In this document: one piece after another, positions 1-7,595 of the stretch
Layout of the letters: every line of letters begins with the position of its first letter
How positions within the stretch are numbered: position 1 is the stretch's first letter
Position numbers and translations under genes: made by a program
Notes under the pieces: generated by a model
Database searches by the model: none
What the model was told of the DNA's origin: nothing
Seen by the model: only the letters and a program-made list of their open reading frames with translations
IMG/VR virus record: IMGVR_UViG_3300035070_002886
Location: 1 to 48,747 of that record
Source of the DNA: a virus
DNA length: 48,747 nt
Reading direction: 5' to 3' (one strand)

Positions 1-77
1 ATTAAGTCTAAAAGATACGTGCTTTTACATTGTCGCTTCATCGGTACTTGATGGTGCTTTGGCAGGTAGTAATGCCT
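1..77. repeat. 77-bp terminal direct repeat, left copy
   Basis: Bases 1-77 are identical to 48671-48747. The repeat lies inside one coding sequence that stays in frame across the join, so this looks like the overlap left when a circular or circularly permuted molecule was linearised by an assembler, rather than a biological terminal repeat. The length 77 equals a common assembly k-mer size. Confidence 0.95.
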
Positions 78-239
78 ATTGTCACCATGACCAATTGCTT
101 GAACTGGTTGCCCGTATCGCTTCAACTCGGTTAAACCGTCTTTAATCTGAGTCAGTGTTAAGCCTGTTTGCTTTACCACCTCTTGACGCGTGACTGGCTG
201 CTCAATGGCGATCATGACTCTTGTTCTTACGAAGCTCAT
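1..239 (-). CDS. Double winged-helix DNA-binding protein, N-terminal part (gene split by the join)
   Basis: ATG at 239-237 starts MSFVRTRVMIAIEQPVTRQE and the frame is open to base 1. It then continues in the same frame at 48670 down to the stop at 48496, giving a 137-residue protein on the circle. Residues about 10-45 read as a helix-turn-helix (TRQEVVKQTGLTLTQIKDGL) followed by a wing-like RHYYLP. The C-terminal part looks like a second winged helix. This architecture suggests a small transcription or replication regulator; no named family is recognised. The start overlaps the stop of the preceding gene (ATGA), so the two are translationally coupled. Confidence 0.75.
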   Translation of the reverse strand, partial: MSFVRTRVMIAIEQPVTRQEVVKQTGLTLTQIKDGLTELKRYGQPVQAIGHGDNRHYYLPKHHQVPMKRQCKSTYLLDL

Positions 240-412
240 AAAATCGGCTCCAATATCAATTTGAATTCACCTTTTACCGATGGCTGACAACCAACAACCT
301 TGTAATACTGACCTTTCCACTTATGTCGGTAGTTGGCACCAAATCGCTCAACACCTACCGTTAACCAGTTGTGTGATGGGCTGTTTACTTTGATTGGGAT
401 GGTTATTTGCAT
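236..412 (-). CDS. Small hypothetical protein, 58 aa
   Basis: Runs from ATG (412-410), preceded by a clear GGAGG seven bases upstream, to a TGA that overlaps the ATG of the winged-helix gene. The sequence (MQITIPIKVNSPSHNWLTVG...) is beta-rich and basic, with no recognised domain. The tight ATGA overlap and strong ribosome-binding site make it a credible operon member. Confidence 0.6.
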   Translation of the reverse strand: MQITIPIKVNSPSHNWLTVGVERFGANYRHKWKGQYYKVVGCQPSVKGEFKLILEPIL

Positions 413-507
413 GACACACCTCCAATAATCTCAACACGATCATTCTGTCCAGTAGTTAATAGGTGCATGACTTTGTGGAACTGCTTTAGGGTTAGTTTGA
501 TTTTCAT
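403..507 (-). CDS. Very small hypothetical protein, 34 aa
   Basis: ATG at 507-505 overlaps the end of the 504-887 gene, and the stop at 403 lies past the start of the 236-412 gene. It fills the space between two real genes with short overlaps, the pattern seen throughout this operon. The sequence begins MKIKLTLKQFHKVMHLLTTG. No function is suggested. It could be a leader whose translation feeds the next ribosome-binding site, since GGAGG lies inside its last codons. Confidence 0.4.
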   Translation of the reverse strand: MKIKLTLKQFHKVMHLLTTGQNDRVEIIGGVSCK

Positions 508-887
508 AAATACAAACCACCCTTAATTGTTTGATTGAAAAGCTTGTGATACTCATTCCATCCAGATTCGTAGTGGTTACTCTTGTCTTCCAGCTTCGAG
601 CGCAATCTATCAACTTCTTTAATCAAAAGTCTATTACCTAGCTTTCTAATTTTCTCTTGTGAAAGCTCCAGCTGTGTCGAAGGTTCAACTCCGAAACGTT
701 TTGTTCCGTGATAGCCATTTTCAGTGAATCCATCAAATAGTTGATCTGTCACATGCTTAATTACTGCATCTTGGCAACTTAGTGACTCAGCAAGCTCTAT
801 CGACTTCTCATCACTAAGTGAGTCTAGAAATTCATAAATATCCACATTGAAAGATAGCGTGCCGTCTTCGTTAAGTTTCATTTCCAT
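504..887 (-). CDS. Hypothetical early protein, 127 aa
   Basis: First gene after the strong minus-strand promoter at 932-960, with an AGGA ribosome-binding site nine bases before the ATG at 887. The acidic N-terminus (MEMKLNEDGTLSFNVDIYEF) is followed by a charged helical region around residues 70-105 that could be a coiled coil. I do not recognise a family. Being promoter-proximal and early-type, a host-takeover or regulatory role is possible but unsupported by sequence. Confidence 0.65.
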   Translation of the reverse strand: MEMKLNEDGTLSFNVDIYEFLDSLSDEKSIELAESLSCQDAVIKHVTDQLFDGFTENGYHGTKRFGVEPSTQLELSQEKIRKLGNRLLIKEVDRLRSKLEDKSNHYESGWNEYHKLFNQTIKGGLYL

Positions 888-912
888 AATCTATCGTCCT
901 GTTGTTTAGTGC

Positions 913-926
913 GTTTCGTTTCGATA
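913..926 (-). promoter_or_regulatory. Shared leader element TATCGAAACGAAAC, copy 1
   Basis: Five bases downstream of the -10 box on the minus strand is TATCGAAACGAAAC, with an internal CGAAA tandem. The identical 14-mer occurs at 27859-27872 at the same distance from another -10. It lies at or just after the expected transcription start, so it could be an operator or an RNA leader element. Confidence 0.6.
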
Positions 927-931
927 AAGCA

Positions 932-960
932 ATAATAGACATTTAATTAATCATCGTCAA
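932..960 (-). promoter_or_regulatory. Strong sigma70-type promoter for the early minus operon
   Basis: On the minus strand, TTGACG (960-955), a 17-base spacer, then TATTAT (937-932): close to consensus with ideal spacing. It drives the operon that runs from 887 across the join to 46206. Confidence 0.8.
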
Positions 961-1000
961 CATATTTTATTTATTAACATGAATTTATTTAAGGCAGGCA

Positions 1001-1024
1001 ATAAAAACCCCTTACTGGAAGGGG
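1001..1024 (-). terminator. Rho-independent terminator of the replication operon
   Basis: Read on the minus strand, a CCCCTT/AAGGGG stem (1024-1019 with 1013-1008) and 5-base loop are followed by TTTTTAT. It lies directly after the VRR-NUC gene, the last gene of the 10.1-1.0 kb operon. Confidence 0.85.
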
Positions 1025-1030
1025 TGTGGG

Positions 1031-1447
1031 TTATTGGTTGTTTATGCGATGCCAATCTATAAATGCATCCTTAGCAGCATTGAGGCCGAAAGCAACACAA
1101 GCAAAGGCACCGTGTTCGTGAGCAATATTCAAATAGTCCTCTTGCCCTGTTTGCCAGTGGCACTTTGTTGGGTCGTCTTTTTTCAGCTCACATACAAAAG
1201 CAGGGTTGCCCGGTATGATTATGTCACTTGCTCCTTTTGTGATGCTCCCCATCTTTTTATCCATTGCAACTTGCTGCGGTGTGCGCTTGCCCTCATTTTT
1301 TGCATGAATAAGAAGCAAGCCTTCATCACTATGATGGTGTCTAATCCACGCCACAAAGGCAATGTGAACTGCATCCTCACTGATACACTTGCCTCTTGAT
1401 GATAGATCCCCATAAACTTTGTACTTACTACCTTTTGATATTTTCAT
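1031..1447 (-). CDS. VRR-NUC family nuclease
   Basis: 138 aa, small stand-alone VRR-NUC (PD-(D/E)xK) nuclease, a family known to act on branched or structured DNA. The signature is visible: E24 near the N-terminus, NEGKR at about 51-55, then GSITKGASD with D75 and the ELK triad member E87/K89. It lies 5 bases after the SF2 helicase gene, a pairing common in phage replication modules. A likely role is processing of replication or recombination junctions in the host cytoplasm. It is the last gene before the terminator. Confidence 0.85.
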   Translation of the reverse strand: MKISKGSKYKVYGDLSSRGKCISEDAVHIAFVAWIRHHHSDEGLLLIHAKNEGKRTPQQVAMDKKMGSITKGASDIIIPGNPAFVCELKKDDPTKCHWQTGQEDYLNIAHEHGAFACVAFGLNAAKDAFIDWHRINNQ

Positions 1448-1452
1448 TTAAA

Positions 1453-3144
1453 TTAAAATTCCTTCAACACGATCGAAAAATACTTGCTGCCAACCTGTTT
1501 ATTAATTAGCAGCGACTTAGGGCTTTTTATTAGGTGCTTACTTGCTAGTACCATATCCAAGCTGTGACCATCTAGATCTGGTGCATGTTTGGCGACAAAC
1601 TCGCGCTTAAATAAATGTAGTGGATAACCTTCACCGTCCGGGCTGAACCACTCGCTTAATGTGTCTGCGTTTCCGTCTGGTCGCTCATACATGTAATCAA
1701 CGCGCAATGTATCAACCTTTCCTTTCTTCTTATGCCTGGTGTATTCAGTGCCAATTAACTGCACTCTTACAGGCTCAACGCCAACGCGAAATGCCGCTTT
1801 TCTTGTTAACTTCTGGTTTGGATCAATTAACTCAAAATTACAGCAACGGCAGTTTTTAGCGGTAGCATCGTTTTTGGTTTCACATTTTTGACACTCATTA
1901 AAGCTAAAGAAAAAACCACATCTAACTTGGCCAACGAAACCAACACATCGACGCGCAAAGATAGTATTTAGCTCACCACACTCTGGACACGGAACCTCTT
2001 TTTCAACTTCAAGATCGCGAGTCTTAACCATCTCTGTGATCATTGGATTATCAACATCGCCAAGCCTGTCTAGGTTGTTCGCATAGTCAGAAACCAAACA
2101 ATGGTCTTTTCCTTCCAGTTGACGAACGCCACGCCCTGCAGCTTGAACCCATAATACCGCTGATTCAGTAGGGCGCATGAAAACAACGTGATCTATGATT
2201 GGAGCATTAAAGCCAGTAGTTAAAACCGATAAATTAACAATGTATTTAATCTCTCCGCTTTTTACTTTGCGCACGATATCTGCACGCTCTTTATCTGGTG
2301 TCTTGCCTGTGATGATCGCGCTAATACCAGTTGGCAATGACGATAATATTTCCTCACAGTGTGCAATGGTTGAGCCAAAGATAATCACGCCACCGCGATC
2401 TTGAGAGTTTTTTACTACTTCATTCACAATATCTGCAGTTAAACGGCCCTTGCCTTCACTTGCTTTTTCTAGATCGCTTGCGCGAAATTTGCCATTGCTC
2501 TGCAGTTTACAATCTGAAAAGTCATAATCAGCTGCCTCATGGTTGCCGTACTTAATAGGCACAACAAAATTATTTTCTGTTAGCCACTTTAGACTGATAT
2601 CTGCAGTCTTGTGTTTGAAAAACTTTTCATCACCAAGGATTGACGTACCTTTACCACGGAAAGGTGTTCCAGTTAGGCCCACAATACGGATACCTGGGTT
2701 TATCTCTTGATAGTGGCTAATGATCTTCATGTACGTGGTTTTATCGTCATTAGCATTTACGTTGTGACACTCATCGATTGTTATTAAAGAAAACTTCTTC
2801 TTTGCAATCTTATGGCCTTTCTTTATTGCGGCCCAAAGCGTTTGTGGTGTGGAAAATACCGCAGGTAGTCGCCAGTTCTTTTTACCCAATCCAGCGCAAA
2901 ATACTGAACACTTGTGAGCGTAGTCTGCGTACTCATCGGAGTTCTGCTCAATAAGCTCTGAGCTCATAGATAAGCATAAAGAGTTGCGGTTGTTATCTTC
3001 CATAGCTTTCATTAAAGCGGCAACGATCAGAGTTTTACCTGCTGATACGGACGCATCAATCAAACATGGCTCTGGTGACTTTTTAAGTTGAGCGATGGTA
3101 TTTGCCACCGCTTCAGCTTGGTACGGCCTTAGTATCTTTGGCAT
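1453..3144 (-). CDS. DEAD/DEAH-box superfamily 2 helicase with zinc ribbons
   Basis: 563 aa. N-terminal RecA-like domain: RPYQAEAV Q-motif-like start, Walker A ASVSAGKT (31-38), DECH box in LITIDECHN, and TGTPFRGKG motif III region. The C-terminal helicase domain ends in QAAGRGVRQ (motif VI arginines). Beyond that are clustered cysteines (CPECGEL, CQKCETK, CRCC) likely to bind zinc. The overall layout matches phage SF2 helicases of the UvsW/type III-restriction-like class that remodel forks or R-loops. Its start overlaps the Pif1-like gene by 16 bases. Confidence 0.85.
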   Translation of the reverse strand: MPKILRPYQAEAVANTIAQLKKSPEPCLIDASVSAGKTLIVAALMKAMEDNNRNSLCLSMSSELIEQNSDEYADYAHKCSVFCAGLGKKNWRLPAVFSTPQTLWAAIKKGHKIAKKKFSLITIDECHNVNANDDKTTYMKIISHYQEINPGIRIVGLTGTPFRGKGTSILGDEKFFKHKTADISLKWLTENNFVVPIKYGNHEAADYDFSDCKLQSNGKFRASDLEKASEGKGRLTADIVNEVVKNSQDRGGVIIFGSTIAHCEEILSSLPTGISAIITGKTPDKERADIVRKVKSGEIKYIVNLSVLTTGFNAPIIDHVVFMRPTESAVLWVQAAGRGVRQLEGKDHCLVSDYANNLDRLGDVDNPMITEMVKTRDLEVEKEVPCPECGELNTIFARRCVGFVGQVRCGFFFSFNECQKCETKNDATAKNCRCCNFELIDPNQKLTRKAAFRVGVEPVRVQLIGTEYTRHKKKGKVDTLRVDYMYERPDGNADTLSEWFSPDGEGYPLHLFKREFVAKHAPDLDGHSLDMVLASKHLIKSPKSLLINKQVGSKYFSIVLKEF

Positions 3145-4544
3145 GATAACTTATCCTCCCAATCTCCTAATCTCTTCAGCATTGCATTTAATTGGTTCTC
3201 GCTAGGGTTTAGTTCGATCACTTCTTTTAGCTTTTCGAATAGCCCGATTGAATACGCGGGGATCTCAATCGTTGTGACACCTAAGCTCATGGATAGCAAC
3301 GCGGTTCTAACACTCTCATCAACAACCAAATCATAAGCGCCCAGCTCGCGCTCAAGGCTAAGGTTGTTAATATCAGTACATCGAGACAATGCAACGTACA
3401 AAGCGCCATGAGGTCGAAAACTTCCGTCCATTTGCATGTGAACTCGGCCCTTTATAGTCTGACCTTGTGACTTATGTATCGTGATCGCCCACGCCAACTT
3501 AACCGGGTATTGCTGGTATGTACCGATCACATCATGTTCAATCTTTCCGGTTAGCTCATTTAGCTTTGGCTCTGTCACTTCCCAAGTGTTTTTATCCAGG
3601 CTTATGCTGTCATCGATAACAATAAAGTCACCATCAAAACCTGTTACATAGCCAGTGGTGCCGTTAACAAATCGCCCATCCTGATCGTTAACGCAAAATA
3701 TAACCTTTGCGCCTACCTTTAACTCAAGGTGCTCTGGTACTGGTTTTTCACTTTCTTTTACTGTTCCAGTAACTGAAGCGATAAATTCAACGGGTAGCGA
3801 TTCAATCTTTGCGAGTTCTTTTTTGTTGATCTGCTCCGCAACCTTATTGGTAAAGCACAAAGTGACAACGTCATTTTCCATTAGGTCGCCGTTAGCGTTA
3901 TGGTTTATGTAACCCAATGATTTGTTGCTGTGCGCGTTCTTCTCACGAACGGAGTTAAGCGCATCTACAAACTCAAGATCGCTTTGTCTCACCACTTCGT
4001 CTAGCTCAATCATTTTAAACTTGGCATCTTTCCACGCTTGGCATTCGAACGCGTAGCTTCCACCAAAGTGCGCCTTTAAATCTGCACGCTCTTCATTCTT
4101 AATGACAGGAGGCAATTGGTAAAAGTCACCGACCACAACGATTTGCTTACCACCGAAAGCTGAGCCACTTAGCACGGACTCTCTCATCTTGTATTCAACG
4201 TGTGAGAACGTATCAGCGCGTAGCATTGACACCTCATCAATTAATACAATGTCTGCAGCTTCAATAAGTGCTCTGCCTTCGTTTGATGAATATAGATGGC
4301 TGCTGTCTGATACGTAGTTGATAGGAAGCTTGAATGTCCTATGTATTGTTGCACCGCCTATATTTAGCGCAGCAATGCCAGTTGGCGCACAAATCAATAT
4401 GTTTTTTTCTTGCTCATTGGCCCACTCTGTAAATAGATCGGTAACAAATGATTTACCGGTGCCAGCTTTACCTGTTAGAAATACGTTAGCGCCCGTTTTC
4501 ATTAAACCTAGCGCTTCTTGCTGTTTTATTTTTAGGTTGATCAT
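3129..4544 (-). CDS. Pif1/Dda-like superfamily 1B DNA helicase
   Basis: 471 aa from the ATG at 4544, which overlaps the upstream stop (ATGA); an in-frame TTG two codons earlier is less likely. Motif I is GKAGTGKS near residue 27, motif Ia APTGIAALNIGG, motif II VLIDEVSML, motif III GDFYQLPP, and C-terminal motifs ITIHKSQGQT and YVALSRC. These are characteristic of Pif1/RecD-type 5'-to-3' helicases. Together with the PrimPol and SF2 helicase it probably serves fork progression or recombination. Confidence 0.88.
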   Translation of the reverse strand: MINLKIKQQEALGLMKTGANVFLTGKAGTGKSFVTDLFTEWANEQEKNILICAPTGIAALNIGGATIHRTFKLPINYVSDSSHLYSSNEGRALIEAADIVLIDEVSMLRADTFSHVEYKMRESVLSGSAFGGKQIVVVGDFYQLPPVIKNEERADLKAHFGGSYAFECQAWKDAKFKMIELDEVVRQSDLEFVDALNSVREKNAHSNKSLGYINHNANGDLMENDVVTLCFTNKVAEQINKKELAKIESLPVEFIASVTGTVKESEKPVPEHLELKVGAKVIFCVNDQDGRFVNGTTGYVTGFDGDFIVIDDSISLDKNTWEVTEPKLNELTGKIEHDVIGTYQQYPVKLAWAITIHKSQGQTIKGRVHMQMDGSFRPHGALYVALSRCTDINNLSLERELGAYDLVVDESVRTALLSMSLGVTTIEIPAYSIGLFEKLKEVIELNPSENQLNAMLKRLGDWEDKLSCQRY

Positions 4545-5608
4545 AACCAATCGACTCCCGCGTCAAATTTACCGGCGAACTCAAGGATAGTATCGATAAG
4601 CTCTTTGTCATCGTTCTGTAGGTAAAGCTCGTAAATCTCTTTACTGGTCAATACTGGCTTATCGCCAAACTTATCTTTATTTCGTGCTGGGGCGTTAACA
4701 ATCGCGTCATACTCCATAGCGCCATCATCCATGTGGTACTGGATTGGTATAAAATCATCCTCAAACACATTAGGGTTGTATATGTGCTCAGCGCATGGTG
4801 TAAGCTTGTAACCCTTTTCGCATCGCTCACCTTTAGCCGCTTTCTTCTGGCAGAATCCGCACAGTCTGCATGATGGCTCGGCTAACTCTTCCCCGTGGCA
4901 TATTTCTTTGTAATCACAAAATCGACACTTAAAGTTTTCTGGATCGTCACTGATTCGAACTGGCGGCTTTTCTGATTCAACAATCATGAATGCTCTAGCT
5001 CGCATTGCATCAAATAATTCTTGGTTAAACTTAATGGTCTCTGTTGCTATCTCGTGGTTGTCTTTGTTGAAAACAAAAATCATTGCATCACGAATTGGCT
5101 TTTTACCTAGCTGATCACTAAATCCCATGTAGCAAATAAGCTGCAGGTAATACTTAATATTCCAATCGAAAAGACCTTTTTTAACGAATTGGTTGAAACT
5201 GCTTTTGTTTGCTGTCTTGTAGTCAACCAAGTAAGCCGTGTCAGGTTCTACACCATAAAATTCAACATCACTTGGAGATACGGCCACACCATCAAGTGAG
5301 CCACTAAAAAACTTGTTATCTGGGTCTTGTACGTGGAATTGTTCACCGGTTGCCGGGTTATCAAGGTAAACACGAAAGCCAATGCTTTTTAATAGATCAG
5401 CAAAGCCTTGCTCCATATCGTGTCCAAATTGGAAAAGTCGAAGTAATCGACCGCTGTGTTGAACTGTTTTTGCCTTGTTGAATGAGTACCAGATTTGACG
5501 CTCACACTCTGCACCTATCTGGCTCATTCCCAAGTGTTTGCGGTCGCTGCCGTTCTTGTCCTGCTCATAGGCAAGATCAATAGCTTGTGCTATAGTTGTC
5601 TTAGACAT
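4541..5608 (-). CDS. RecB/Cas4-like PD-(D/E)xK exonuclease
   Basis: 355 aa. The PD-(D/E)xK core is visible: GSLDGVAV (metal-binding Asp), then LVDYKTANKSS (D-x-K). An early cysteine (GAECERQIW) and a later CRFCDYKEIC cluster resemble the iron-sulphur-type arrangement of Cas4/AddB nucleases, and a further CRLCGFCQKK follows. It lies between the DUF669 protein and Pif1-like helicase, fitting a DNA end-resection enzyme in a phage recombination pathway. A clear ATG start is present. Confidence 0.82.
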   Translation of the reverse strand: MSKTTIAQAIDLAYEQDKNGSDRKHLGMSQIGAECERQIWYSFNKAKTVQHSGRLLRLFQFGHDMEQGFADLLKSIGFRVYLDNPATGEQFHVQDPDNKFFSGSLDGVAVSPSDVEFYGVEPDTAYLVDYKTANKSSFNQFVKKGLFDWNIKYYLQLICYMGFSDQLGKKPIRDAMIFVFNKDNHEIATETIKFNQELFDAMRARAFMIVESEKPPVRISDDPENFKCRFCDYKEICHGEELAEPSCRLCGFCQKKAAKGERCEKGYKLTPCAEHIYNPNVFEDDFIPIQYHMDDGAMEYDAIVNAPARNKDKFGDKPVLTSKEIYELYLQNDDKELIDTILEFAGKFDAGVDWL

Positions 5609-5637
5609 TTGATTACCTCTCGTTTGACGATGTTATT

Positions 5638-5665
5638 AGGGCCGCTATTACGGCCCTATTTTTTT
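5638..5665 (+). terminator. Terminator-like hairpin oriented against the operon
   Basis: AGGGCCG/CGGCCCT (5638-5644 with 5651-5657, 6-base loop) is followed by ATTTTTTT only in the plus direction. It lies between two minus-strand genes, so as an intrinsic terminator it would stop antisense transcription. In the minus direction it is a plain hairpin ahead of the nuclease ribosome-binding site. Confidence 0.6.
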
Positions 5666-5674
5666 ATCTAGTTT

Positions 5675-6217
5675 TTACCAATCGTCATCACCAGATAGCT
5701 CAGGCTGTGTATCTGTACCGCCAGTGTTACCCGTTGGCATTTCAGTACCGTCTACACTTTCAAAACCCTTGCTCGGTTGAATCTCTGAGATCCAGTTACC
5801 GCTTTTTCCGTTCATTTCCCAAAGCTCAATTGAGATACCCGCCATCTTGCCAACCATTTGCGCAAAGTCTGCGTCCGTTGGTTCTGCATCAGGGATTGGT
5901 GCACCTGTTAGCATGAATAGACGCTTTAGAACGTTAGCAGCTCGGAATGCTTTCTTTTCGTCAGCTTCTTGCGTGCCGAACTTCTTAGCGAATAACTCAA
6001 CATTCTGGAATACAACGCGGCCTGTGAAAGTACCTGCAGCAATTTTCCATTGAGCCTTAACTTTGCGGTTGCCTTCGTACTCATCCCATTTAACGCTTTC
6101 AAGCATAGCAACTGCTTTGGTGCCACCTGGTACAATTGACGATGTTACTACTGTTGCGTTCTCTTCAGAGCCGTCTACTTTTTTGCCTTCATGTGCGAAC
6201 TGGTCGAAAAATCCCAT
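5675..6217 (-). CDS. DUF669-family single-stranded-DNA-binding-like protein
   Basis: 180 aa. The sequence resembles the DUF669 family, which sits beside RecA-like ATPases in phage replication modules and is thought to act as a single-strand binding protein. It starts MGFFDQFAHEGKKVDG, has a beta-rich middle (KAQWKIAAGTFTGRVVFQNV), and ends in the acidic tail SGDDDW, reminiscent of SSB tails that recruit partners. It is separated by one base from the ATPase gene upstream, so the two are likely co-translated. Confidence 0.72.
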   Translation of the reverse strand: MGFFDQFAHEGKKVDGSEENATVVTSSIVPGGTKAVAMLESVKWDEYEGNRKVKAQWKIAAGTFTGRVVFQNVELFAKKFGTQEADEKKAFRAANVLKRLFMLTGAPIPDAEPTDADFAQMVGKMAGISIELWEMNGKSGNWISEIQPSKGFESVDGTEMPTGNTGGTDTQPELSGDDDW

Positions 6218-6218
6218 A

Positions 6219-6998
6219 TTATTTACCTTCTTCTTGTTTAGTTACTGTTTTAGTAGTTAGTTGTTTGATAATGCCGTTGAATGGGTTAACACCTTCTTCA
6301 AACGGTAGATCTTCAGTGATTTTGTATCGGTTTTTACTTACGTGCGCTGCGCTTGGGTAGCATGTTAGGACCCGTGAACCGTCAGACTTAGCTTTACCAT
6401 CTACGACATAAGTCACCATCTTCATGAATGCCACAAGGTCACAGTTGTTTGTATAAACCTTTGAGCAATCAACCGACTTTGTTTTAGTTAACTGGATGTT
6501 GTATCGAGTGTAAGACTCCGCATCCGGCGGGTTCATCTCTTCAGTTTCAACGTGCGAGATAAACATAATGTTCATTCGCTTTTCATCACTAAGACGTTTG
6601 CAGCGATTTAAAAGCTTTTCATGCTCAGCGCGTACTGTGTGATACCCGCCACCAAAACCACCGTCGCACGCTGATAGGTTAGCCGTTTTGTTTCTAGTTT
6701 GTACGTCCAACACTGCTAGTGAATCAAAGGCCGTGGTTGAGTCCACAAGAAGCGTTTTAAAGTCGTGCTCTTCAGTTGCAAGCATTTTAATTTGCTCGTA
6801 CACATCATTGATGCTTTTTGCTACCGGGAACATTTGAACGTCCATTCCCTCAATAGCACTTGCACCATCTTCTGTGCGGATCATTACAGGCTTTGGCATT
6901 AGTGCGCCTAGTGATGTTTTACCTAGACCTTGCTCACCTGCGATAACTGCCATGACTGGCTGTTTGGTAGGTTGTGATAGTTTTTCAAATAAGCTCAT
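6219..6998 (-). CDS. RecA-like P-loop ATPase (AAA_24-type)
   Basis: 259 aa. Walker A is GEQGLGKTSL (21-30), the Walker B-like strand is KTLLVDSTTAFDS, and a conserved NIMFISHVETEE follows. This matches the phage ATPases annotated as ATP-binding or Sak4/RecA-like proteins paired with DUF669. The probable role is single-strand annealing or recombinase loading during replication. It is in one operon with the DUF669 partner and the recombination nuclease. Confidence 0.78.
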   Translation of the reverse strand: MSLFEKLSQPTKQPVMAVIAGEQGLGKTSLGALMPKPVMIRTEDGASAIEGMDVQMFPVAKSINDVYEQIKMLATEEHDFKTLLVDSTTAFDSLAVLDVQTRNKTANLSACDGGFGGGYHTVRAEHEKLLNRCKRLSDEKRMNIMFISHVETEEMNPPDAESYTRYNIQLTKTKSVDCSKVYTNNCDLVAFMKMVTYVVDGKAKSDGSRVLTCYPSAAHVSKNRYKITEDLPFEEGVNPFNGIIKQLTTKTVTKQEEGK

Positions 6999-7007
6999 AA
7001 TAGCGCC

Positions 7008-7529
7008 TTATACTTTCGTTCTAGCAAGTGTTGGCTTGCCTGTTTTGACTGTAATAAATTGAGAAGTGATTGCATCGACCTGTGATTTTTTTAGGCCCTG
7101 TTCTTTTAACAGTTTCTCCATCGCTGGGATGCCAATCAGCTTGCTGTCATACATCGCGTCACTGTCTACGTACTCAGTCATGGTGTTAACAGCTTTTCCT
7201 TGGTCCTTTGTAGCAATGCTACGTGTAATGCGACCTTCTTTTAACTCAAATCCGTGAACTTCTTTACCGTCGATTAGCTCGTTAATTGTTTTTGATTCGA
7301 GCTCTTTCTTTCTCTCAGACAGATCTTCAATTGCTGTCTCAATAAAATCTAGAGCCTCACGGAAACTATCATCACTAGAACATGAAAAAATAAATCCTAA
7401 CTTCTCAGTTGAGAGTTGCAGTTTAACCGCCTCCTCAAGAACACGATCGCGACTATTTTTATTTTGAAGCGATTCTAAAAGTGAATCTGAGCTACTTTCT
7501 AACTCTTTACTTAAATCAAATAAGCTCAT
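7008..7529 (-). CDS. Hypothetical coiled-coil protein, 173 aa
   Basis: I chose the ATG at 7529 (MSLFDLSKELESSSDSLLES) because AGGAG lies just upstream, while the frame extends further up into promoter-like sequence. The protein is acidic and helical (SERKKELESKTINELIDGKE), with a C-terminal EQGLKKSQVDAITSQF region that could be helix-turn-helix-like. No family is recognised. Lying between the PrimPol and the ATPase with its own apparent promoter, it may be a replication accessory factor. Confidence 0.65.
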   Translation of the reverse strand: MSLFDLSKELESSSDSLLESLQNKNSRDRVLEEAVKLQLSTEKLGFIFSCSSDDSFREALDFIETAIEDLSERKKELESKTINELIDGKEVHGFELKEGRITRSIATKDQGKAVNTMTEYVDSDAMYDSKLIGIPAMEKLLKEQGLKKSQVDAITSQFITVKTGKPTLARTKV

Positions 7530-7563
7530 CGGCCTATCTCCTATCTCGTTTAACTTGGTATTA

Positions 7564-7592
7564 AATATAAAACACAAAACAACACAATGCAA
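7564..7592 (-). promoter_or_regulatory. Internal promoter of the replication operon, with AATATAAAACACA repeat
   Basis: On the minus strand TTGCAT (7592-7587), a 17-base spacer and TATATT (7569-7564). The 13-mer AATATAAAACACA covering the -10 (7564-7576) is repeated exactly at 10177-10189, upstream of the first gene of the operon. Confidence 0.5.
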
Positions 7593-7595
7593 CAA

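Noticed and set aside
5638-5665. Terminator splitting the replication operon after the DUF669 gene
   Set aside because: The T-run lies on the wrong side for minus-strand transcription, so it should not end that operon.
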